Both the position numbers and the translations under genes were made by a program. Source: Rhodospirillaceae bacterium (lineage in GTDB: Bacteria > Pseudomonadota > Alphaproteobacteria > Dongiales > Dongiaceae). From it: DNA of 21,579 nt. This document shows positions 1 to 7,446 of the stretch, one piece after another; the stretch's first letter is position 1; each line of letters begins with the position of its first letter. Location: assembly GCA_016794075.1 (NCBI GenBank), contig JAEUKU010000026.1, forward strand, positions 1 through 21,579, given 5' to 3'. The notes under the pieces were generated by a model. The model was given only the letters and a program-made list of their open reading frames with translations. It was not told where the DNA came from and searched no databases.

Positions 1-171
1 GATGGTCTCGCCGCGCACGCGCATCGCCATCAGGAAGCCGCCGATCTGCGCCGGCGTCGCCTCGCCCGACATCATGATGCCGAAAGCCTGCTCGGCCTGC
101 GCGCGCGAGAGCGGACGGCCCTGGGCCAGCTGGCCGATGAAGCCCTTGAGGTCAGTGGGCGCGTCGCTCAT
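1..171 (-). CDS. trpD: Anthranilate phosphoribosyltransferase, N-terminal part (cut by window edge)
   Basis: Only the first 57 codons are present; the gene runs off the left edge. The visible protein reads as the alpha-helical N-terminal domain of TrpD, with the segment AEQAFGIMMSGEATPAQIGG followed by FLMAMRVRGET, which is typical of the family. TrpD transfers phosphoribosyl from PRPP to anthranilate, the second step of tryptophan synthesis, in the cytoplasm. Its ATG overlaps the TGA of trpG by 4 bp (ATGA), so the two are almost certainly translationally coupled in one leftward operon. The catalytic PRPP-binding loop lies outside the window, so activity cannot be judged. Identity is supported by both the sequence and the trpG neighbour. 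Confidence 0.9.
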   Translation of the reverse strand, partial: MSDAPTDLKGFIGQLAQGRPLSRAQAEQAFGIMMSGEATPAQIGGFLMAMRVRGETI

Positions 172-770
172 TGCAGCACGCGGGAGCCGGCTACGTTGCA
201 GCCAGCGTCGCGCAGGAAGTTCGCCAGCAGCTGGTGGCCGTGCTCGGACGCGATGCTCTCCGGGTGGAATTGGACCCCGCAGAGCGGCAGCGATTTATGC
301 TGCAATCCCATGATGATGCCATCCTCGGTCTCAGCCGTCACTTCAAGCTCGGACGGGAAGCTTTCCGGCGCCACGGTCAGCGAATGGTAGCGCGTCGCCT
401 GGAAGTCGTTGGGCAGGCCGCGGAACACGCTCTTGTCCTTGTGGTGGACCCTGGAGAGCTTGCCGTGCATCGGCTTGGGCGCCCGCACCACCTTGCCGCC
501 GAAGGCCTGGCCGATCGCCTGGTGGCCGAGGCAGACGCCGAGCAGGGGGATCCTGGCCTTGGCCGCCGCCTTGATCAGGTCCAGGCAGATGCCGGCCTTG
601 TCCGGGTCGCAGGGGCCGGGGGAGAGGATGATGCCCTGGGGGTGCTTGGCCAGGACCTCGTCCACGGTGATCTTGTCGTTGCGATAGACCTCGATCTCGG
701 CCCCCAGTTCGCCAAGGAAATGGTAAAGATTGTACGTGAAGCTGTCGTAGTTATCGATCAGGATGAACAT
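168..770 (-). CDS. trpG: Anthranilate synthase component II (glutamine amidotransferase)
   Basis: This 200-residue protein is a full-length class I glutamine amidotransferase. The N-terminus FILIDNYDSFTYNL is the TrpG/PabA signature. The oxyanion segment is LSPGPCDP near residues 49-56, the nucleophile elbow is GVCLGHQAI with Cys80, and the rest of the triad is FHPES with His169 and Glu171. It releases ammonia from glutamine for the TrpE subunit, which makes anthranilate from chorismate. trpE is not in the window. The same chain could also serve PabB in folate synthesis, but the 4-bp overlap with trpD favours tryptophan synthesis as its main job. No strong Shine-Dalgarno sequence is visible ahead of the ATG. 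Confidence 0.95.
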   Translation of the reverse strand: MFILIDNYDSFTYNLYHFLGELGAEIEVYRNDKITVDEVLAKHPQGIILSPGPCDPDKAGICLDLIKAAAKARIPLLGVCLGHQAIGQAFGGKVVRAPKPMHGKLSRVHHKDKSVFRGLPNDFQATRYHSLTVAPESFPSELEVTAETEDGIIMGLQHKSLPLCGVQFHPESIASEHGHQLLANFLRDAGCNVAGSRVLQ

Positions 771-817
771 GGACGCGCAAAGCCGGTTTCCGGCACCCCT
801 TTTCCAATGCGGCCGGG

Positions 818-847
818 AGTTTAGCCGCCCCGGGCCGCGCGAAGCAA
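818..847 (-). promoter_or_regulatory. Candidate promoter for trpG-trpD
   Basis: Read on the minus strand, TTGCTT (842-847) and TAAACT (818-823) are separated by 18 bp. Each matches four of six bases of the sigma-70 consensus. It lies about 50 bp ahead of the trpG start in the 105-bp gap between divergent genes. No trp attenuator-like leader is obvious in this short gap. This is by eye only. Confidence 0.35.
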
Positions 848-875
848 GGCAAGCGCCAGAAAGGCGCGCGGGCTG

Positions 876-2453
876 ATGATTGCGCGCGCCATGTCTCCAT
901 CGAGCCTATCGATGCGGGGACCGGCGATCTGGCTCTGGCCGGTGGCAGCGGCCGTCCTTGCGGCCTGGCCGGTCTGGCGCTCGGTGGCGCCCGAGACGCC
1001 CGATATCGGATCGGGATGGCTGCGGCTGGAACTGGTGCTGGGCGCGGGGCTGGCGCTGCTTTACGGCCTTTGGGTCTGCCTGCGGCGCCGGCAATTGCGC
1101 GGGCTGGAATTCCCGCTCTGGGTGATCATCCTCGCCGGCGGCGGCGCGATCATCGCCACGCGGCGCGGTGATGCGCAGGGTGCCGACCTCTGCGTGCTGA
1201 TGATCGCCTGGACCGCGAGCACGGGCATCTTCGCCGCCCTGGCCCTGATCCAATCCATCGAATCCGGGCTCGCCGCGGGCGCCGTGGCGCCGCATCGGGT
1301 GAGCCTGTTGCCGCCGGTCCCGGGGTTGCTGGCGGCGAATGTCGTCGCAATGGTCGGGATTACCTATCTGGCTACCCGTCTGCCATCCTCGGCGGCGATC
1401 ATGGGCGTTGTGTCGCCCGGTGCCATCCTCGCCTGGGCTTCGCTCGCCGACACGGCGCGTTCGACGCTGGCGGCGCGGCGGGTTTATTTCGCCCATCCGG
1501 GTTTCCTGCCGGACCTTGCCGGGCGGCGTTCGTGGCGGCTGCTGTCGCCGGCCATCCTGCTCGGCGACCGGCCGAAGCTGACCGGCCTCTATCCGGCGGA
1601 AGGCGTCAAGCCCGGCGATCTCGCGGCGCTGGCCGCGGCGCTGACCATGGACGACGATAGCGAACTCGGCCGGGCGATCCAGGAGTTCGGCGTTTCGCAC
1701 CGCATCCGCCTGCCGATCCTGAAAACCGCGCACGGCATGCCGGCGCAGGCGCATCACGCGACGCTGGGCGATGGCGCGGAGATCGCGCTGTGCGATCAGG
1801 CGGCCATGCTGGAAGGCGGCTTCGAACTCGGCGCCTTCGAGGAGCCGATCATGCTGGCGAAGTCGCTCGACCGCGATGTGCTGGCCGTGGTGGAGCACCG
1901 GCCGCAACGCCGCGTTCTGGGGGTCCTTGTTTTCGCCATCGGGTCGCGGCCCGGGGCGGCGGCGGCCCTGCAGTCGCTGCAGGCCCAAGAGGTGGACGTG
2001 AGAATGTCGGCGCCCGCGCGCGACACGCGGGACGAGCCGGCGCTGAAATCGTTGCAGGTCCCGCGCGCGGCGAAGGCGGAAGAGCGGGCGGACGAATCCG
2101 TCGCCGTGATCCGGCCGGGCCAGGCCGACGAGTCCGGCGCCATGGTGGTGCGCTTCGGCCCGGCTTCGCCGGCGCAGGCGATGCCGGCCGCGCATCTGGT
2201 CGTCGCGCGTGAAGACCCGCGCAGCCTCGCCGATCTGGCGCGCTTCGCCGCCGATTTCCGCGCCCGCGTCTTGATCGTGACGTTGCTGTCGAATGCGCCC
2301 GGCTGGGTGCTGATCGCCGCCGCGTTCGGCTATCTGCCCGTTTCGCCGCTGCTGGTGACCGGCGTCGCGGTCGTCGGCATCGTGGTCGCGGTGGCGACGC
2401 CGCAGGTGTTGCGCCTGTCGCCGACCCTGGCTAAGGAAGTGGACGAAGAATAG
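876..2453 (+). CDS. Membrane protein, degenerate P-type (P1B-like) ATPase relative lacking catalytic motifs
   Basis: This 525-residue protein has about six hydrophobic segments in residues 17-190, a soluble region at about 200-460 and a closing hydrophobic pair at about 463-513. The order of segments matches a copper-type P-type ATPase. VSPGAILAWASLADTAR (179-195) sits where the CPC helix and its following stretch should be. GDRPKLTGLYPAEGV (230-244) sits where DKTGTLT should be, and DSELGRAIQEF (261-271) resembles the SEHPLA region of the nucleotide domain. VLGVLVFAIGSRPGAAAALQ (347-366) resembles the segment before TGD, and AHLVVAREDPRSLADLA resembles the last soluble helix before the terminal membrane pair. 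The phosphorylated Asp, CPC, TGES, TGD and GDGxND motifs are all absent, so transport by ATP hydrolysis is not expected. The homology is inference from collinear resemblance. It ends immediately before the deacetylase gene, so the two probably form an operon. Function unknown. Confidence 0.6.
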   Translation: MIARAMSPSSLSMRGPAIWLWPVAAAVLAAWPVWRSVAPETPDIGSGWLRLELVLGAGLALLYGLWVCLRRRQLRGLEFPLWVIILAGGGAIIATRRGDAQGADLCVLMIAWTASTGIFAALALIQSIESGLAAGAVAPHRVSLLPPVPGLLAANVVAMVGITYLATRLPSSAAIMGVVSPGAILAWASLADTARSTLAARRVYFAHPGFLPDLAGRRSWRLLSPAILLGDRPKLTGLYPAEGVKPGDLAALAAALTMDDDSELGRAIQEFGVSHRIRLPILKTAHGMPAQAHHATLGDGAEIALCDQAAMLEGGFELGAFEEPIMLAKSLDRDVLAVVEHRPQRRVLGVLVFAIGSRPGAAAALQSLQAQEVDVRMSAPARDTRDEPALKSLQVPRAAKAEERADESVAVIRPGQADESGAMVVRFGPASPAQAMPAAHLVVAREDPRSLADLARFAADFRARVLIVTLLSNAPGWVLIAAAFGYLPVSPLLVTGVAVVGIVVAVATPQVLRLSPTLAKEVDEE

Positions 2454-2459
2454 GTGCGC

Positions 2460-3770
2460 ATGGCCCGCAAGACTCGAAACCGCAAGAAGACGAAACGGCG
2501 CGCGCCCACCCGGCGCCCGGCGCGCCGGCGGCCGTCGATGCTGGCGGCCATCGGCAGCGGGATCGGCGGCGCGCTCGGTTCGGCCCTGCAGCGCGTGCTT
2601 TGGCCGATCGGCTGGGGCGGTTTCGCCGCCGGCATCCTGATCGGCGCCGGGCTCGGGGTCGCGGTGGCGCTGGTGCCGGACTGGCCGCTCTTCGATCCGC
2701 CGGGGCAGGCGGACAAGGTCATCGCCGCGCCGAACCCGGAAAGCCGCGACCCCAGCACCGGCGCGCGGGTCAAGATCGAGACGCCGAAGGTGGTCGAGAA
2801 CCTAGCTTCCGCGGCGGCGTCGGAGACTGCCGCACCGCCTGAAGCCCTGCCACCGGCCCAACCGCAACCGCAGCCGCGCTACGAGGAGGCGTCCGCCCAG
2901 TCCGCGCCGGCAATCGTCCGGGCGCAGCAGACTCCGACCTCGAAGCCGACACCGCCGGCGGTCGTCGCGAAGGCGGCGGAGGAACCCACCCGGATTGCCG
3001 CCATCGGCCCGGTCGATTTCTATCCCAGCGGCGTGGCCGGCGACCCCGCCTGGCTGCGCAACTCGGTCGCCTTCTCGGTGCCGCGCGGGCGCCCGGTCAT
3101 CGCCATCGTGCTGGACGATGTCGGCGTCAACAAGGCGCAGGCGGAGGCGGCGATCAAGTTGCCGCCGGAAATCACGCTCTCATTCATGACCTATGCCGAC
3201 GGGGTCGGCGAGATGGCCGCCCGGGCGCGCGCCAAGGGTCACGAACTGATGGTGCATGTGCCGATGGAGCCGCTGGGCGGCGAAGTCGACCCGGGGCCGC
3301 AGGCGCTGAAGGTGCAGCTGAGCGACGCGGAGATCCTGGCGCGCCTGCGCTGGGGGCTGGACCGCCTCGACGGTTATGTCGGCATCAACAACCACATGGG
3401 CAGCCGCTTCACCCAGGATGAGCGCGGCATGCGGGTGGTGATCGAGGAAATGCGCCGGCGCAACCTGCTGTTCCTGGATTCGCGCACCATCGCCGCCAGC
3501 GTCGGCGACCGCCTTGCCGCGGCCATGGGCGTGGCCCATGTCACGCGCGACGTCTTCCTCGACGACGACATGAGCGCGACGGCGGTGGCGCGGCAATTGG
3601 CGGCGGCCGAACGCGTGGCGCTGGCGACCGGCCAGGCGATCGCCATCGGCCACCCGCATCCTGCGACCATCGCGGCGATCAGGGCCTGGCTGCCCGGGGC
3701 CAAGGCGCGCGGCTTCGTCGTCGCGCCGCTGTCGGTGGTGGCGAAGCGCCAGCTCGGCGCTTCGGGCTGA
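2460..3770 (+). CDS. Membrane-anchored divergent polysaccharide deacetylase (YibQ/DUF610 family)
   Basis: The protein is about 436 residues long. It starts with a very basic stretch (residues 1-25, rich in Arg and Lys), has one membrane segment near 53-73 and a Pro/Ala-rich linker to about 180. The C-terminal domain is of the divergent polysaccharide deacetylase family. Visible family motifs are IAIVLDDVG (about 214-222), VHVPMEP (265-271), GINNHMGSRFT (308-318), FLDSRT (338-343) and IGHPHPATI (396-404). The layout predicts a cytoplasmic N-terminus and a periplasmic catalytic domain. The substrate of this family is not settled; action on an envelope polysaccharide is inference. An ATG at 2460 preceded by AGG is preferred, though the GTG at 2454, directly after the upstream stop, is possible. 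The gene follows the degenerate ATPase with essentially no spacer, so the two are likely co-expressed. Confidence 0.85.
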   Translation: MARKTRNRKKTKRRAPTRRPARRRPSMLAAIGSGIGGALGSALQRVLWPIGWGGFAAGILIGAGLGVAVALVPDWPLFDPPGQADKVIAAPNPESRDPSTGARVKIETPKVVENLASAAASETAAPPEALPPAQPQPQPRYEEASAQSAPAIVRAQQTPTSKPTPPAVVAKAAEEPTRIAAIGPVDFYPSGVAGDPAWLRNSVAFSVPRGRPVIAIVLDDVGVNKAQAEAAIKLPPEITLSFMTYADGVGEMAARARAKGHELMVHVPMEPLGGEVDPGPQALKVQLSDAEILARLRWGLDRLDGYVGINNHMGSRFTQDERGMRVVIEEMRRRNLLFLDSRTIAASVGDRLAAAMGVAHVTRDVFLDDDMSATAVARQLAAAERVALATGQAIAIGHPHPATIAAIRAWLPGAKARGFVVAPLSVVAKRQLGASG

Positions 3771-3785
3771 TCCAGGGACTGATTT

Positions 3786-3800
3786 GCCGGCTTCGCCGGC
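3786..3800. terminator. Short GC hairpin between convergent genes
   Basis: GCCGGC at 3786-3791 pairs with GCCGGC at 3795-3800 across a TTC loop. It sits in the 34-bp gap between the convergent ends of the deacetylase gene and the small histidine kinase gene. There is no run of T on either side, so it may be only a weak bidirectional terminator or a barrier to read-through. Confidence 0.4.
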
Positions 3801-3804
3801 CGGG

Positions 3805-5103
3805 CTAATCGACGATCTGCCGCCGGCGCATGCGGTGCTCCTCGCGCACCACCAGGTGGCGGGGGAACAGCAGGTGGATCTCTGAGCCGCGTCCGGCGGT
3901 GTCCACCACCTCCATCTGGCCGCCGATCGAGCGCATCAGGGCCTGCACGATCAGCAGGCCGAGATCGCCGCCATCCTCGCTCAGCGCCAACAGCGGCGAA
4001 CGGCGGTCGTAGACTCGCCCGCCGGTGCCGAGCCCAGGCATCGCGCCGGTGTCGCGCACCGCGACGTCGAGCCTGCCGTCGCCGCCGAAGCCGACCGAGA
4101 GGATGATGGCGCCGCCGGCCGGGGTGCGCTCCGCGGCGCCCGAGATCAGGCCGCGCACGAGCCGGCGCAGCAGCAGCGGCTGGACCTTCAGCCCCGCCGG
4201 CGATTGCGGCAGCCTGATGCCGATGGTGAGGTGCTTGGGCGCGTATGTGGTGACCGCCCAGGCGTGGATCTCGCGCACCATGGTGGAAACCGGCGTCGCA
4301 TCCTCCGACGGCCGGGCGATTGACCCCTCGACGCGCGACAGCTCGATGATGTCGGCGATGCGCTGGGTCAGCTGCCGGGCGGCCTGGACGATGTGCGCGG
4401 CCGCCTGCCGATAGGCGAGGCGCCCGATGGGCCCCAGCATTTCGCGTTCGATCAATTCGCCATAGCCCAGGATGGTGGTGAGCGGTGTGCGCAGATCATG
4501 GCCGGCCTCGGCCAGGAAGCGCGACTTGTCGGCATTCGCCTGGTCGGCGTCGATGCGGGCGCGTTCGGCGCGCAGCAGCATCGACTGGACCTCGCGGCGC
4601 AGCGCGGCCTGGGATTGCGCATGGCGCAGCATGCGCAGTACCGCCGCGGCCAAGCCGCCCCCGGCCGCCGCGATCACCACCAGCAACACCCAATAGACCT
4701 GGGCGAGATGCCGGAAGGCGGTGTCGGGGGCCGCGCCGGCGGGCAGGGCGGCGATATCCTCGGCCAGGAGCGCCTGCTGCTGCAGCAGCACCGGCAGTCC
4801 GACGATGACGGCCGTGCCGAGGATCCCGGCGGAGATCAGCGCCAGGGTCCGGGTAAGGCCGATCGAGGCCCGGTCCGGCGTCGCGCCGCCGGATCCCGGC
4901 AGGCCGGCCGGCCCGCCCATCTGATCGACGCCCAAGGCATCTCCCCCCAAGGAACTCATGATGGGGGAACTCACAATTGGGGCATCGCCGGCCTGGATGT
5001 CGATCGCCGGCGCGCGCGCCGGGGCGCGGGGCGCCCCGCGAGCCGGGGTTCCCGGCGATGATCCTGGCAGAGACAATGCTTCCGGCGGTTGGTCTGGCGG
5101 CAT
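3805..5103 (-). CDS. Membrane histidine kinase with eroded ATP-binding domain
   Basis: The 432-residue protein has a Pro/Gly/Ala-rich N-terminal tail of about 80 residues, two membrane segments (about 84-107 and 136-159) and a phosphoacceptor domain. The H-box is EAGHDLRTPLTTILGYGELI with His202, followed by GPIG and DIIELSRVEG, a pattern like the PleC/DivJ group. The ATPase domain is recognisable but altered. The N-box reads LISGAAERTPAGG, with Gly322 where Asn is expected. The G1 box is VRDTGAMPG instead of DxGxGI, and the G2 region is GGDLGLLI. Mg-ATP binding is therefore doubtful and the protein may act as a phosphatase, scaffold or partner. No response regulator is adjacent. The start is uncertain, since Met49 (position 4959) is an alternative and neither has a clear ribosome binding site. 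Confidence 0.85.
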   Translation of the reverse strand: MPPDQPPEALSLPGSSPGTPARGAPRAPARAPAIDIQAGDAPIVSSPIMSSLGGDALGVDQMGGPAGLPGSGGATPDRASIGLTRTLALISAGILGTAVIVGLPVLLQQQALLAEDIAALPAGAAPDTAFRHLAQVYWVLLVVIAAAGGGLAAAVLRMLRHAQSQAALRREVQSMLLRAERARIDADQANADKSRFLAEAGHDLRTPLTTILGYGELIEREMLGPIGRLAYRQAAAHIVQAARQLTQRIADIIELSRVEGSIARPSEDATPVSTMVREIHAWAVTTYAPKHLTIGIRLPQSPAGLKVQPLLLRRLVRGLISGAAERTPAGGAIILSVGFGGDGRLDVAVRDTGAMPGLGTGGRVYDRRSPLLALSEDGGDLGLLIVQALMRSIGGQMEVVDTAGRGSEIHLLFPRHLVVREEHRMRRRQIVD

Positions 5104-5134
5104 CCGACGTCACGGCTGATGGCAGCGCGCACAG

Positions 5135-5162
5135 GCTATACACAGCGGCAGTGGATTGCCAG
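5135..5162 (-). promoter_or_regulatory. Candidate promoter for the small histidine kinase gene
   Basis: On the minus strand, CTGGCA (5157-5162) and TATAGC (5135-5140) are 16 bp apart, each matching four of six consensus bases. It lies in the 101-bp gap between the two kinase genes and would give a leader of about 25 nt to the ATG at 5103. This suggests the small kinase can be transcribed apart from the larger one. Assigned by eye. Confidence 0.35.
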
Positions 5163-5185
5163 CACGCGCGGCCGTCGCTGGCTCC

Positions 5186-5219
5186 GCTCAGGGAATGGTC
5201 GGGCTCAGGGAATGGTCGG
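5186..5219. repeat. Perfect 17-bp tandem duplication at the end of the large kinase gene
   Basis: GCTCAGGGAATGGTCGG occurs twice in direct succession (5186-5202 and 5203-5219). The right copy contains the last codons and the TGA of the large kinase gene (stop at 5205-5207); the left copy repeats them just beyond the stop. It looks like a recent slippage or duplication and leaves the reading frame unharmed. Confidence 0.9.
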
Positions 5220-7262
5220 CGGCATTTCCAGGGTCATGGTGGTGCCGCGACCGGGCTGCGTCGACACCCGGATGCTGCCGTGATGCAGCTCGATCAGCGC
5301 CTTGGTGATGGCGAGGCCGAGGCCGACGCCGTCATAGCGCGAAGTCGTCATCGCCGCGCGGTGGGCATAGGCCTCGAACAGATGGGGCAGCACGCTCTCG
5401 TCGATGCCCGGGCCGTCGTCGGCGACACTGATCTTGGCGCCGCCGACGCTGGACGGCTCGAGGCGGACCTGCACGGTGCCGCCCGCCGGCGAGAACTTCA
5501 CCGCGTTCGACACCAGGTTGACCACCATCTGGATGACCGCGCGACTGTCGCAGCTCGCCGAAAGCTCCGGGTCGCTGGCGCTGAAATCGAGATAGACCGA
5601 GCGGTGCTGGGCCATCGGCTGGGCCATGCGCAGGCTGCGCTCGACCAGCGGCCGCAGCGATTGCTGCTCCAGCTTCATCGGCTGCCGCCCGGCCTCGATC
5701 TTCGACATGTCCAGGATATCGTTGATGAGCGAGAGCAGATGCTGGCCGCTGCGCTGGATGTCCTCGACATAGCCGGAGTAGCGTTCGTTGCCCAGCGGAC
5801 CGAACATCTGGTGGCGCAGGATCTCGGCGAAGCCGATGATGGCGTTCAGCGGCGTGCGCAGCTCGTGGCTCATATTGGCCAGGAAGTTCGACTTGGTGCG
5901 GTTGGCGTGCACCAGCGCGGCGTTGCGATGCTGCAGCTCCTCCTGGGTCATGGTGAGATCGTCATGCGCGGCGGTGATGCGGTCCGCCATCGCGTTGAAG
6001 GCGCGGCCGAGGTCGCCGATGTCGTCGTTGCGGGCGAGGCCCGCCCGCGCCTGGGCGTCGCCGGCGGCGAACCTGCGGACCGTGTCGGCCAGCTCGCGCA
6101 CCGGATCGATGATCTGCCGCCGCATGAGCAGATGCGTCGTCGCCGCCACCAGGATGACGGCGAGGAGGGCGGTCAGGCCGAAGAGCAGCAGCGCCCGATC
6201 GGCAGCGCCGGCCATGCTGGCGATCGGTGTCACCATGAAATAGCGCCAGCCGGTCTGCGGCACGTCGCGTACCGCGACCGAGACCGGAATCCCGTTCAGC
6301 CGCAGGTGGATCGAGCGCGAGAAATCGGTCCCGGCAATGGCGGCGTTCAGCGCGGCCACCGTCTTGTCGAATTCGCCGCGCGCCTCGGGCGCCAGCTGGT
6401 TCGTCTGGAACATCGGCTGCCAGCGGCCGGCGATGATCGGCCCGCCCGCGGCATCGACCAGGAAATGCTCGGTGCCCGGCAATTCGTCGGCGCCGATCAG
6501 GCGGCTCGCCAGCTCGTCAAGGTAGAGGTCGTGGCCGATCGTGCCGAACCAGGCGCCGTTGAAGTCCAGCGGCTGCATCGCGCTGATGAGCCAGGCCTGG
6601 AGAACCGGGTCGTATTCGGGCGTGGTCCAGCGCAGCTCCCGCTTCGGGTTCACCGCCGGATCGCCGAGCTTGAGCCACTGGGTTTCGAGATAGTCGCGCT
6701 GGGTGGTGAAGCGCTCGGCGAAATCCGGGTCGCGCGGCACAAAGATGATGCCGGACCGGCTGCGGGTCAGCAGCCACAACGAGTCGAGCGGCGGAACGAC
6801 GGTGCCGGCATATTGCGTCATCAGGCGCTGGGCGCGCAGATGCAGGCGCCGGAACGCCGCGTCGCCGGGGGAACGCGGATCGATGAAGATCTCGGCCCTG
6901 GCGGCGGCGCTGCCCTGCGGCCGGCGGGTCACCAGCATGCCCCCCGCATTGGTCGCCAGATCGCGCTGCAGGGCGCGGTCCTCCTCGACGTCAGGAGGAA
7001 CGGCGAGCGCGTCGCGCAGCATCAACTCGAAACGAGACAGGCTGTTCTGTGCCAGGTGCAGCGTGTATTGCAACCCGAGCATGCGGCGGTCGGTGGAGGT
7101 CTGGACGAAGTGCTCCGCCTCGGCGATGGCGGAATCGCGGGTAAACCAGTAGAAGACCAGGGCCGCCGGCGCGCTGACGGCGATCACGCTGGCCGCAAGG
7201 ATGGCAAGCATCCGCTGCGACAGCGATGGCGACCAGGTGCGGCCCTCTGGTTTGGAAGCCAT
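5205..7262 (-). CDS. Sensor histidine kinase with periplasmic Cache-like domain, HAMP, HisKA and HATPase_c
   Basis: The 685-residue protein has a first membrane segment at about 17-40, a periplasmic region of about 315 residues and a second membrane segment at about 356-378. HAMP follows at about 380-435, then a short coiled linker and the kinase core. The periplasmic part looks like a double Cache sensor fold (for example SRSGIIFVPRDPDF and FLVDAAGGPIIAGR); this is inferred from pattern, and the ligand is unknown. The H-box is NMSHELRTPLNAIIGFAEIL with His466. The N-box is NLVSNAVKF with Asn586, the G1 box is DDGPGI (615-620) and the G2 box is GVGLGL (645-650), so all catalytic motifs are intact. 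FGPLG and LINDILDMSKIEAG are typical of alphaproteobacterial PleC/DivJ-like kinases. It is divergent from shc and upstream of the eroded kinase. No response regulator is nearby. Confidence 0.93.
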   Translation of the reverse strand: MASKPEGRTWSPSLSQRMLAILAASVIAVSAPAALVFYWFTRDSAIAEAEHFVQTSTDRRMLGLQYTLHLAQNSLSRFELMLRDALAVPPDVEEDRALQRDLATNAGGMLVTRRPQGSAAARAEIFIDPRSPGDAAFRRLHLRAQRLMTQYAGTVVPPLDSLWLLTRSRSGIIFVPRDPDFAERFTTQRDYLETQWLKLGDPAVNPKRELRWTTPEYDPVLQAWLISAMQPLDFNGAWFGTIGHDLYLDELASRLIGADELPGTEHFLVDAAGGPIIAGRWQPMFQTNQLAPEARGEFDKTVAALNAAIAGTDFSRSIHLRLNGIPVSVAVRDVPQTGWRYFMVTPIASMAGAADRALLLFGLTALLAVILVAATTHLLMRRQIIDPVRELADTVRRFAAGDAQARAGLARNDDIGDLGRAFNAMADRITAAHDDLTMTQEELQHRNAALVHANRTKSNFLANMSHELRTPLNAIIGFAEILRHQMFGPLGNERYSGYVEDIQRSGQHLLSLINDILDMSKIEAGRQPMKLEQQSLRPLVERSLRMAQPMAQHRSVYLDFSASDPELSASCDSRAVIQMVVNLVSNAVKFSPAGGTVQVRLEPSSVGGAKISVADDGPGIDESVLPHLFEAYAHRAAMTTSRYDGVGLGLAITKALIELHHGSIRVSTQPGRGTTMTLEMPPTIP

Positions 7263-7294
7263 TGTGGCGGTCGGGTCTCTCTTTCTGCGCGTTG

Positions 7295-7324
7295 ATCTAA
7301 CCCTTATCTTGAACCGGGATGCAA
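7295..7324 (-). promoter_or_regulatory. Candidate promoter for the large histidine kinase gene
   Basis: On the minus strand, TTGCAT (7319-7324) and TTAGAT (7295-7300) are separated by 18 bp, a fair sigma-70-like pair. It lies about 30 bp ahead of the kinase ATG in the gap shared with shc. Assigned by eye. Confidence 0.35.
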
Positions 7325-7446
7325 TCTTTTCACCGCGCGAGTCGACGCAGGCGGCGCGTGGTTAAGACCGCGTTGACGCCGGTTGAAATGCGGCGAGACT
7401 TCACGCATTCTGCGCCTTGTTCACGATCTTTAGAATGGTTCCAAAT

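Noticed and set aside
4977..7295. 772-codon open frame on the plus strand, antisense to both kinase genes
   Set aside because: It is a by-product of high GC codon use opposite real genes; the translation is rich in Arg, His, Gln and Asp with no domain, while the minus strand encodes a textbook kinase.
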